Part shown: positions 58,525-64,000 of the stretch, in pieces
Layout of the letters: each line of letters begins with the position of its first letter
Numbering within the stretch: position 1 is the stretch's first letter
Source: Roseivivax halodurans JCM 10272
Lineage (GTDB): Bacteria > Pseudomonadota > Alphaproteobacteria > Rhodobacterales > Rhodobacteraceae
DNA length: 64,000 bases
Assembly (NCBI RefSeq): GCF_000521785.1
Contig: NZ_JALZ01000008.1
Location: 124,001 to 188,000 of the forward strand
Reading direction: 5' to 3'
The notes under the pieces: model-generated
What the model was told of the DNA's origin: nothing
The model's database searches: none
What the model saw: only the letters and a program-made list of their open reading frames with translations
Translations under genes and position numbers: made by a program

Positions 58525-58908
58525 TCACTTGAGTTCGATTTCCGCGCCTGCGTCCTCGAGCTTCTTCTTGATCTCTTCGGCTTCGTCCTTCGACGCGCCT
58601 TCCTTGACCGGCTTGCCGCCTGCTTCGACCAGCTCCTTGGCTTCTTTCAGGCCAAGACCGGTGATCGCGCGGACTTCCTTGATCACGTTGATCTTGGATG
58701 CGCCGGCCGACTTCAGGATGACGTCGAATTCGGTCTGCTCTTCCTCGGCTGCGCCGGCGTCGCCGCCTGCAGCAGGACCAGCCATCATGACAGCGCCGCC
58801 AGCTGCGGGCTCGATGCCGTACTCGTCCTTGAGGATGGTTTTCAGTTCTTGTGCTTCGAGCAGGGTCAGACCCACGATCTGCTCTGCGAGTGCTTTAAGA
58901 TCAGCCAT
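58525..58908 (-). CDS. rplL: 50S ribosomal protein L7/L12
   Basis: The stalk protein L7/L12 recruits elongation factors. The 127-residue sequence has the N-terminal dimerisation domain ([20 protein letters not shown]), an Ala/Gly-rich hinge near 40-55, and the C-terminal domain ([54 protein letters not shown]). It lies 76 bases downstream of rplJ. It is present as a dimer or tetramer per ribosome and forms the L10-L12 complex that autoregulates the operon. Confidence 0.98.
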   Translation of the reverse strand: MADLKALAEQIVGLTLLEAQELKTILKDEYGIEPAAGGAVMMAGPAAGGDAGAAEEEQTEFDVILKSAGASKINVIKEVRAITGLGLKEAKELVEAGGKPVKEGASKDEAEEIKKKLEDAGAEIELK

Positions 58909-58984
58909 TGTGACTTCTTTCCATTGCTAGATGTGATCCAACGTCGCGAATACAAGATGTCGCGCTTGGGTCTCACGGATTGCC

Positions 58985-59503
58985 TTAGGCCGCCTCGGCC
59001 TTCTCTTCGATTGTCGAGAGGATCGAGGCGATATTGGAAGCAGGCGCGCCGATCGCACCGGCGATGCCCGAAGCGGGTGCACCGATCATGCCCGCGATCT
59101 GAGCCAGGAGCTCGTCGCGCGATGGCATGTTCGACACGGCCTCGACACCGGCCCGGTCCAGGGCCTCCCCACCCATTGCGCCGCCCAGGATCTCAAGCTT
59201 CTTGTTATCCTTGGCGAAATCCTCGACCACCTTGGCGGCTGCCACGGGGTCTTCGGAATAGGTGAGGACGGTCATGCCCTCGAGGTACTTGGACATGCTC
59301 TCGCAGTCCTTGCCCTCGAGCGCGATCTTGGCGAGCCTGTTCTTGGCGACACGAACCGACGCGCCGCCCTCTCGGGCGCGGCCACGCAGGTCCTGCATCT
59401 CGGCAACCGTGAGGCCTTGGTAGCGGGACACCACCACGACGCCAGAGCTTTCGAAGATCTGGCCGAGTTCCTCGACCACTTTCTCTTTCTGGGCTCTATC
59501 CAC
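58985..59503 (-). CDS. rplJ: 50S ribosomal protein L10
   Basis: The 172-residue stalk base protein begins [20 protein letters not shown] from GTG 59503. GGAG lies seven bases upstream, and the same N-terminus is found in relatives. The longer frame from an ATG at 59545 lies within the leader. L10 binds rRNA through its N-terminal domain ([21 protein letters not shown]) and L7/L12 dimers through its C-terminal helix ([13 protein letters not shown] here). It is translated from a roughly 310-base leader. Confidence 0.97.
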   Translation of the reverse strand: MDRAQKEKVVEELGQIFESSGVVVVSRYQGLTVAEMQDLRGRAREGGASVRVAKNRLAKIALEGKDCESMSKYLEGMTVLTYSEDPVAAAKVVEDFAKDNKKLEILGGAMGGEALDRAGVEAVSNMPSRDELLAQIAGMIGAPASGIAGAIGAPASNIASILSTIEEKAEAA

Positions 59504-59816
59504 AGTTTCACTCCAAGTTCTGGAGGGGCGACCCCTCCGGCTCATTCAAGCCAGACACGTGCTGTCTGGCCCCAAGGTCCGATCGGGTCGTCACAATCGC
59601 TTGCCCGGAGGGACTTACGCCCCAACGAGCCGAATGTTCTGTTCCCGTCTCAGGCAGGACTTAGCGGTTCGGGGTTTTGCCCCTTGCCCGCCCACCGTCT
59701 CGGACGACACGGGGGCCCCGCACGAATCGCGCGTTGCCCCTCGTAACGGGCCGAATAGAGGTTTCGGAAAGAAATGCCAAGAGCCGCGCGGAACTTTCCG
59801 CGCACTCCTTGCCACG
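59504..59816 (-). ncRNA. candidate L10 leader (autoregulatory 5' UTR of rplJL)
   Basis: About 310 bases of untranslated leader separate the promoter at 59823-59851 from the rplJ start. Next to the ribosome-binding site lie two perfect stems: GGAGGGG-cga-CCCCTCC (59522-59538) and GCCAGACA-cgtgc-TGTCTGGC (59550-59570). L10 or L10-L12 complexes bind such leaders in many bacteria and repress translation. I did not verify the kink-turn signature, so the call is by position and structure. No gene is present in this stretch. Confidence 0.55.
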
Positions 59817-59822
59817 GGAAAG

Positions 59823-59851
59823 AGATTAGCACGAAATCCGGCAAGCGCCAA
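59823..59851 (-). promoter_or_regulatory. sigma70-type promoter for rplJL-rpoBC
   Basis: On the minus strand TTGGCG (59851-59846) and TAATCT (59828-59823) are separated by exactly 17 bases. Transcription would start near 59816. The remaining 75 bases up to the SRPBCC gene at 59927 show nothing else. Confidence 0.65.
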
Positions 59852-59926
59852 GCAAACCGCGCAACCTCTTGCATCTGCAGGGCCTCCGGCCGCTTTTCGC
59901 AACCGGCAGCTCCGCTGGGGGATGTG

Positions 59927-60406
59927 TCAGGCCCGCGCCTCAGCGAGGCGCGATGCGTAGGCGTCGAGCTGCGTCGCGACCGTGCCCCAGCCGTCGAAGA
60001 AGCCCATCTCCTCGTGCACCTTGCGCGTCTCGGCGCTCCGGTGGCGGGCCGTCGCGGTGTAGGTCGTGCCGCCGCCCTCTGCGTCGGAGAGCTCCAGGAT
60101 CGCCGTCATGAACGGATCGGGCGCGGGCTTCCACCCTTCCGAATAGGCATCGGTGAAGACCAGCTTCCGTCCCTCGACCACCTCGAGATAGACGCCCTCG
60201 TTCGGCATCTCCTGCCCGTCGACCTCCATCACCGTGTTGAAGCGCCCGCCGACCCGCAGGTCGATGTCGCAAGCGGTGACCCGGTGCGGCTTCGGAACGA
60301 AGAAATGCGGGATGTGCTCGCAGGAGGTCCAGCACTCCCAGACCAGGGCGCGGGGCGCGGCGAGGGTTCGGGTGAAGGTCAGGTCGGTTTCGGGATCAAG
60401 CTTCAT
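59927..60406 (-). CDS. SRPBCC/AHSA1-domain protein
   Basis: This 159-residue protein of the START/Bet v1-like superfamily (AHSA1 branch) starts DLTFTRTLAAPRALVWECWT. It continues with VGGRFNTVMEVDGQEMPNEGVYLEVVEGRKLVFTD and ends GWGTVATQLDAYASRL, all typical. Such proteins bind hydrophobic ligands in a central pocket. Its start lies inside the end of the arsR-type gene (11-base overlap), so both are co-translated. ArsR plus SRPBCC pairs are common. The ligand and function are unknown. Confidence 0.9.
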   Translation of the reverse strand: MKLDPETDLTFTRTLAAPRALVWECWTSCEHIPHFFVPKPHRVTACDIDLRVGGRFNTVMEVDGQEMPNEGVYLEVVEGRKLVFTDAYSEGWKPAPDPFMTAILELSDAEGGGTTYTATARHRSAETRKVHEEMGFFDGWGTVATQLDAYASRLAEARA

Positions 60407-60743
60407 CGGATCGCGCCTTTGCGAGTTCAGTCACGTAATCGTCGAAGGCGTCGAGCCGCCCTTCCCAGAGCGTCCGCTGCTCGGACAGCCAGTCCGTCGC
60501 GGGGGCGAGGCCCTGCTGCGACAGACGGCAGGAGCGCACCCGTCCGGTCTTTTCCGTCTCGACGATCCCCGCCGCCTCGAGCTTCCGCAGGTGCCCGACG
60601 AAGGACGGCAGCGCCATGTCGTGCGCCGAAGCGAGCTCGCTCACCGAGGCCGGCCCCCGGGTCAGCCGCGCGACGATGGCGCGCCGCGTCGGATCGCCGA
60701 GCGCCGCGAAGATGAGGTCGAGGGAGGAATCATGCTTAGCCAT
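60396..60743 (-). CDS. ArsR-family transcriptional regulator
   Basis: The 115-residue winged-helix regulator begins DLIFAALGDPTRRAIVARLT, has the recognition helix in SVSELASAHDMALPSFVGHLRKLEAAGI, and continues ETEKTGRVRSCRLS. No metal-binding ELCVCDL motif is present, so it is not a classical metal sensor. Two matching inverted repeats, one over its own start codon, imply autorepression. It lies upstream of and overlaps the SRPBCC gene, and both sit between the rplJL-rpoBC and rplKA units. Confidence 0.9.
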   Translation of the reverse strand: MAKHDSSLDLIFAALGDPTRRAIVARLTRGPASVSELASAHDMALPSFVGHLRKLEAAGIVETEKTGRVRSCRLSQQGLAPATDWLSEQRTLWEGRLDAFDDYVTELAKARSDEA

Positions 60744-60753
60744 TTGCCTAAGC
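60734..60753 (-). promoter_or_regulatory. ArsR operator candidate 1 (over the start codon)
   Basis: The inverted repeat GCTTAG-ccatttgc-CTAAGC covers the arsR-type ATG at 60741-60743. The half-sites and 8-base spacing are identical in design to the second copy at 60787. Confidence 0.55.
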
Positions 60754-60786
60754 TTTGCGTCGAGGGCCGCCCCAAGTCAATCAAAA

Positions 60787-60804
60787 CTTAGCCGTTGCCC
60801 TAAG
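60787..60804 (-). promoter_or_regulatory. ArsR operator candidate 2
   Basis: CTTAG-ccgttgcc-CTAAG matches operator 1 in half-site, spacer length and most spacer bases. The centres of the two are about 52 bp apart, close to five helical turns. The promoter presumably lies between them; no confident hexamers could be named. Confidence 0.55.
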
Positions 60805-60823
60805 CGTCACAGCATACGCGCAC

Positions 60824-60853
60824 AAAAAAGGGCCCCGGATCGCTCCGGGGCCC
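60824..60853 (-). terminator. terminator of rplKA
   Basis: The perfect 10-bp stem GGGCCCCGGA / TCCGGGGCCC has a 4-base loop and a T6 run when read on the minus strand. It lies 24 bases after the rplA stop. Confidence 0.9.
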
Positions 60854-60877
60854 TCGAACTCGGTCAAAGCCGAAAGC

Positions 60878-61579
60878 TCAGCCTTGGGTCGCGTTCGTGA
60901 TGTCGACGCTGACGCCCGGGCCCATGGAGGAGGAGAGAACCACCTTCTTCATGTAGGTGCCCTTGGCGCCGGCGGGCTTGGCGCGCGAGACGGCCTCGAC
61001 GAAGGCGCGGACGTTCTCGGCGAGTTTCGCCTCGTCGAACGACACCTTGCCGATGCCCGCGTGGATCACGCCGGCCTTCTCGGCCTTGAACTGGACCTGA
61101 CCGCCCTTGGCGTCCTTGACCGCCTGACCGACATCCATCGTCACCGTGCCGACCTTGGGGTTCGGCATCAGGTTGCGCGGGCCGAGGATCTTCCCGAGGC
61201 GACCGACGACCGGCATCATGTCGGGCGTCGCGATGCAGCGCTCGAAATTGATCTGGCCGTTCTGGATCTGCTCCATCAGGTCTTCGGCGCCGACGATGTC
61301 GGCACCCGCTTCCTTCGCCTCGTCGGCCTTCGCCCCGCGGGCAAAGACGGCGACGCGGATCGTCTTGCCGGTGCCGTTCGGCAGGCCGACAACGCCGCGG
61401 ACCATCTGGTCGGCGTGGCGCGGATCGACGCCGAGGTTCATGGCGATCTCGAGCGTCTGGTCGAACTTGGTCTGCGAGTTCGACTTGATCAGGCTGACAG
61501 CCTCCTCGACCGACAGGTTCTCCTTGCCGGCGAAGGCTTCGCGCGCGGCGCGCAGTCGTTTACCGATCTTGCCCATCAC
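60878..61579 (-). CDS. rplA: 50S ribosomal protein L1
   Basis: This 233-residue L1 stalk protein is complete. The N-terminal part reads [13 protein letters not shown], and the conserved segments are [60 protein letters not shown] and [21 protein letters not shown]1 often represses its own operon by binding the mRNA. Its ATG overlaps the stop of rplK by four bases (ATGA), so the two are coupled. Confidence 0.98.
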   Translation of the reverse strand: MMGKIGKRLRAAREAFAGKENLSVEEAVSLIKSNSQTKFDQTLEIAMNLGVDPRHADQMVRGVVGLPNGTGKTIRVAVFARGAKADEAKEAGADIVGAEDLMEQIQNGQINFERCIATPDMMPVVGRLGKILGPRNLMPNPKVGTVTMDVGQAVKDAKGGQVQFKAEKAGVIHAGIGKVSFDEAKLAENVRAFVEAVSRAKPAGAKGTYMKKVVLSSSMGPGVSVDITNATQG

Positions 61580-62025
61580 TTCACCTCGATGCCCATGGAC
61601 TTCGCGGAGCCCAGGATGATTTTCATCGCGTCATCGACGGAGTTCGCCGACAGGTCGCGCATCTTCGCTTCGGCGATCTCGCGCACCTGCTTGCGGGTCA
61701 CGCTCGCGACGGTTTCACGGCCGGGGGTGGTCGCACCCTTCGGACGATTGCGCTTGCCCACGGGCTGGAGGCCCGCCGCCTTCTTCAGGTAGTACGACGC
61801 CGGCGGCGTCTTGATGTCCATCGTGAAGGATTTGTCCTGATAATACGTGATCAGGGTCGGGCACGGCGCACCGGGCTCCATTTCCTGCGTCTTGGCGTTG
61901 AACGCCTTGCAGAATTCCATGATGTTGATGCCGCGCTGACCGAGCGCGGGACCGACCGGCGGCGAGGGGTTGGCTTTGCCTGCAGGGATCTGCAGCTTCA
62001 TCTTGCCGGCGAGCTTCTTGGCCAT
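61576..62025 (-). CDS. rplK: 50S ribosomal protein L11
   Basis: The 149-residue L11 forms the base of the L7/L12 stalk and the thiopeptide target site. It contains the proline-rich linker [20 protein letters not shown] and ends [21 protein letters not shown] lies six bases before ATG 62025. The gene has its own promoter candidate upstream, as nusG is separated from it by the ydeI-like gene. Confidence 0.98.
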   Translation of the reverse strand: MAKKLAGKMKLQIPAGKANPSPPVGPALGQRGINIMEFCKAFNAKTQEMEPGAPCPTLITYYQDKSFTMDIKTPPASYYLKKAAGLQPVGKRNRPKGATTPGRETVASVTRKQVREIAEAKMRDLSANSVDDAMKIILGSAKSMGIEVK

Positions 62026-62153
62026 CGGCGTCTCCTTTCCATCTCCCCCGGGACGCGTCCGCGGAGGGGTTCATGTGGCGCGGTCAGGTCCGGCGGTCGC
62101 GACCGCCTCGCCTCCCACGAGGATGTCCACGACGAGTCGCGGAACAGGCGGCG

Positions 62154-62182
62154 CGGATACACGCTTTGACCTGTCTTGGCAA
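62154..62182 (-). promoter_or_regulatory. sigma70-type promoter for rplKA
   Basis: On the minus strand TTGCCA (62182-62177) and TATCCG (62159-62154) are 17 bases apart, about 130 bases upstream of rplK and just downstream of the ydeI-like stop codon. Confidence 0.5.
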
Positions 62183-62195
62183 TGGGGCGGCGGGC

Positions 62196-62783
62196 CTACC
62201 GGTCGTGCATGCCAAGACCCGCGAGGATGCGGGGGCGATGCTTCTCGATCCGGGCGGTGCGCGTCGCCGCCTGCTTGGCCCCACCGATATGCACGACGTA
62301 GCCGCGGCGGCGCCCCGGGGTCAGGGCCTGCCACGCCTCCGCCAGCTCGGGATCGGCGTCGAGCGCCGCCTCGAGTTCTTCAGGCAGCGAAAGATCGTCG
62401 GCCGGCAGATCGACCTTCCGCCCTGCCCCTTCGTTCTCGACCGCCTGCCGGATCAGCGCCCTCAGCTTCTCCGCATCGGCCTCGATCTGCGCGACGCTGG
62501 TCGCCTTGTAGAACCGCGCCGACCGCGAGTTCGGGCCGGGGCTGACCAGAAGCCCCTCGGGATCCTCAAGCAGCACGCCCTTGAAGAAGGACACGACGGC
62601 GCAGTCCTTCATGCCGTCCGCCATCGCGACGTTGCCGCCATGGGCGACGTAACAGGGCGAGCGCCATTTCAGCGTCTCGGACAGCCCCTCGGACAAAAGC
62701 AAAGCGCGCAGAGCGAGAAGCTCCGCGCGCCATGGTCTGTCCTTGGCGAGGTAGCGGTCGATCCGCGGATCCCCCTCGCCCAT
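62196..62783 (-). CDS. YdeI/OmdA-type protein (DUF1801 plus bacteriocin-protection domain)
   Basis: The 195-residue cytosolic protein starts with a DUF1801-like part (WRAELLALRALLLSEGLSET, LKWRSPCYV, MADGMKDCAVVSFFKGVLL). It ends with an OmdA-type domain (DLPEDLSLPEELEAAL-like segment, then LTPGRRRGYVVHIGGAKQAA and TRTARIEKHRPRIL). Family members are linked to bacteriocin resistance and osmotic stress in some species, but the biochemistry is unclear. It lies 7 bases after nusG on the same strand and may be read from the secE-nusG transcript, interrupting the usual nusG-rplK order. Confidence 0.85.
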   Translation of the reverse strand: MGEGDPRIDRYLAKDRPWRAELLALRALLLSEGLSETLKWRSPCYVAHGGNVAMADGMKDCAVVSFFKGVLLEDPEGLLVSPGPNSRSARFYKATSVAQIEADAEKLRALIRQAVENEGAGRKVDLPADDLSLPEELEAALDADPELAEAWQALTPGRRRGYVVHIGGAKQAATRTARIEKHRPRILAGLGMHDR

Positions 62784-62790
62784 GTCCGTC

Positions 62791-63324
62791 TCAGCCCTGC
62801 TTCGTCACCTGGGTGAATTCGAGCTCGACCGGGGTCTCACGGCCGAAGATCGACACCGACACGCGCAGGCGCTGGTTGTCCTCGTCGACACCCTCGACCA
62901 TGCCGTCGAAATCCTCGAACGGGCCGTCGTTGACCTTGACCTTCTCGCCCACCTCGAAGTGGATGAGCGTGCGCGGGGATTCCTCGCCCTCCTGCACGCG
63001 GCCCAGGATCGCCTGGACCTCGGCGTCACGCATCGGCATCGGCCGGCCCTGCGGGCCGAGGAAGCCGGTCACTCGGTTGATCGAATTGATCAGGTGATAG
63101 CCTGCATCCGACATTTCCATCCGCACCAGCACGTATCCCGGCATGAAGCGGCGCTCGGCCGTCACCTTCTTGCCGCGACGGATCTCGATGACCTCTTCGG
63201 TCGGGACCAGAACTTCCTCGATCTGATCCTCGAGCCCCTGCTCGGCCACCGATGTCCGGATCTGTTCGGCCACCTTCTTCTCGAAGTTCGAGAGGACGCT
63301 TACCGAATACCACCGCTTCGCCAT
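62791..63324 (-). CDS. nusG: transcription termination/antitermination protein NusG
   Basis: NusG binds RNA polymerase and couples it to Rho or the ribosome. The 177-residue protein has the N-terminal NGN domain (MAKRWYSVSVLSNFEKKVAEQI, PGYVLVRMEMSD, GFLGPQGRPMP) and a C-terminal KOW domain (GEKVKVNDGPFEDFDGMVEGV, RLRVSVSIFGRETPVELEF). ATG 63324 is preceded by AAAGG. A terminator-like hairpin lies between secE and this gene, so its expression may be partly separate. Confidence 0.97.
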   Translation of the reverse strand: MAKRWYSVSVLSNFEKKVAEQIRTSVAEQGLEDQIEEVLVPTEEVIEIRRGKKVTAERRFMPGYVLVRMEMSDAGYHLINSINRVTGFLGPQGRPMPMRDAEVQAILGRVQEGEESPRTLIHFEVGEKVKVNDGPFEDFDGMVEGVDEDNQRLRVSVSIFGRETPVELEFTQVTKQG

Positions 63325-63401
63325 CTGGCCTCGACCTTTCCGTTCCTTGGCGCCGGGCGGAGCCTCGCGGCGCGCATTCCATGTTCATGGTCCCGACACG
63401 A

Positions 63402-63434
63402 GAAAACGGCGTGCAACACGACTCATTGCACGCC
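63402..63434 (-). terminator. terminator-like hairpin between secE and nusG
   Basis: Minus-strand GGCGTGCAA-tgagtcgtg-TTGCACGCC forms a perfect 9-bp stem directly followed by GTTTTCT, 73 bases downstream of the secE stop. It is likely an attenuator or partial terminator within secE-nusG. The rest of the 183-base gap shows nothing recognisable. Confidence 0.6.
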
Positions 63435-63507
63435 CGATCGGGAAGTGTCGTGTGCCCTACCCAATGGGCGGCGCGAATTCAAGGGCCCCCGGTCCGGGAT
63501 TGCCCTC

Positions 63508-63705
63508 TCAGCCGAAGACGCCCAGAAGCGCCTGCAATCCGCCGCGGATGGCGAGATCGACCAGCGCGAAGAAGATCGCGGTCAGCGTCGCCATGATGAA
63601 GACCATGACCGTGGTCAGCAGCACCTCGCGGCGCGTGGGCCAGACCACCTTGTTGACCTCGGCGCGGACCTGCTGGACGAATTGGAGCGGGTTGGTACGT
63701 GCCAT
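63508..63705 (-). CDS. secE: preprotein translocase subunit SecE
   Basis: SecE is the essential small subunit of the SecYEG channel. The 65-residue single-helix form is typical outside enterobacteria. It contains VQQVRAEVNKVVWPTRREVLLTTV, the conserved amphipathic helix, then one membrane helix of about 20 residues (VMVFIMATLTAIFFALVDLA). The start is ATG 63705 with GCAGGTG nearby. A longer frame to 63909 crosses the promoter region and is not used. Confidence 0.95.
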   Translation of the reverse strand: MARTNPLQFVQQVRAEVNKVVWPTRREVLLTTVMVFIMATLTAIFFALVDLAIRGGLQALLGVFG

Positions 63706-63742
63706 CGGACACCTGCGTTGCGGTAGGAAAACGTGCTGGGCG

Positions 63743-63771
63743 CAGATACGGCGAAGCGCGCCGGGGTTCAA
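63743..63771 (-). promoter_or_regulatory. sigma70-type promoter for secE-nusG
   Basis: On the minus strand TTGAAC (63771-63766) and TATCTG (63748-63743) are 17 bases apart, about 40 bases upstream of secE. The rest of 63706-63983 shows no gene. I checked it for a tRNA-Trp, often found upstream of secE, and found none. Confidence 0.65.
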
Positions 63772-63983
63772 GCGAAACCCGCCCGGGCGCCTCGAATGCC
63801 CGCCTCCGACATGATCAGTAAGATCGTGCGCGATAGGATCGCTCCAGCCGAATTCCAGTTCTCTCAACTCATCGTGACGGCGGAATGTTTTCAGGAACGA
63901 CTCCCCCACCCCGCAGTTGGTGCCTCAGATCGAAGCCGAATTGGCATTCGAAAAAAGACGTAACCGACTACAGGAGTTTCGAT

Positions 63984-64000
63984 ATGAAACGCTTCATGAT
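63984..64000 (+). CDS. start of an unidentified gene, truncated by the window end
   Basis: ATG 63984 encodes MKRFM before the window ends. CAGGAG lies seven bases upstream (63971-63976), which is a convincing ribosome-binding site. A Met-Lys-Arg-Phe start would fit a signal peptide, but five residues are too few to say more. It diverges from secE. Confidence 0.5.

Noticed and set aside
62071-62334. 87-codon frame between ydeI-like gene and rplK (minus strand)
   Set aside because: It overlaps the end of the ydeI-like gene and the rplK promoter, without a ribosome-binding site or known domain.
63706-63983. tRNA-Trp upstream of secE
   Set aside because: Both strands were read for an acceptor stem, a T-loop and a CCA anticodon. 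The GTTCAAGC at 63766 does not sit in a 5-bp stem, so no tRNA is called.

Overview
The window is GC-rich chromosomal DNA from an alphaproteobacterium, most likely a Rhodobacteraceae (Roseobacter-type) species. This rests on gene content and on how the proteins read, because no search could be run. The lineage clues are a VPLPA-type C-terminal sorting signal, DUF2125, an LdtR-like MarR regulator, a small SdhE protein, and three copies of a TTCTTCTT...CAAATA intergenic repeat that I associate with this family. No rRNA, tRNA, insertion sequence, prophage or CRISPR array was found. Almost every stretch is coding, often with 1- or 4-base stop/start overlaps.

Layout. 1-4200: end of a BMP-type nucleoside ABC transporter locus (ATPase, two permeases, lipoprotein-type binding protein). 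4260-7330: periplasmic VWA protein, VOC protein, YqgE, DsbD N-domain-like protein. 7340-13660 (minus): uracil-DNA glycosylase, moaB, RND adaptor and RND pump. 13800-17300: pyrB, a membrane-anchored unknown, a dihydroorotase homologue without catalytic residues, plsY. 17350-19870: alpha/beta hydrolase, 2-hydroxychromene-2-carboxylate isomerase family protein, prs. 20141-21367: secreted ScyD/ScyE-like protein with a VPLPA-CTERM tail. 21570-26800 (minus): the F1 part of ATP synthase, atpHAGDC, with an unusual palindrome-rich spacer between atpA and atpG. 27095-31160: methyltransferase, gloB, clpA. 31500-36450: a MotA/MotB-like pair with a very long coiled coil, a ChaC-like protein, DUF2125. 36518-38805: M20 peptidase, panC and a possible 34-residue leader ORF. 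38956-47150: dipeptide-type ABC transporter with an embedded tannase-family esterase, an SDR and a P1 peptidase. 47140-49690: LdtR-like regulator, sdhE, XRE regulator, aspartate aminotransferase. 49770-63705 (minus): the transcription/translation block rpoC, rpoB, rplL, rplJ, then an ArsR/SRPBCC pair, then rplA, rplK, a YdeI-like gene, nusG and secE. A plus-strand gene begins at 63984 and runs off the end.

How parts work together. The core machinery (F1-ATPase, RNA polymerase beta and beta-prime, L10/L7-L12, L1/L11, NusG, SecE) is intact. Four sigma70-like promoters with exactly 17 bp between hexamers can be placed upstream of atpH, rplJ, rplK and secE. pyrB and the inactive dihydroorotase homologue probably form an aspartate transcarbamoylase complex of the pyrBC' kind. 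Prs supplies PRPP. The 39-47 kb block looks like one operon for importing and then hydrolysing an esterified or peptidic compound.

The points most worth a second look are the non-catalytic dihydroorotase homologue, the coiled-coil proton-channel pair, the esterase inside the peptide transporter operon, the twin matching operators of the ArsR gene, the 34-codon ORF coupled to panC, the exosortase-type secreted protein, and the terminator-like hairpin between secE and nusG. I did not see a clear new defence or mobile system.
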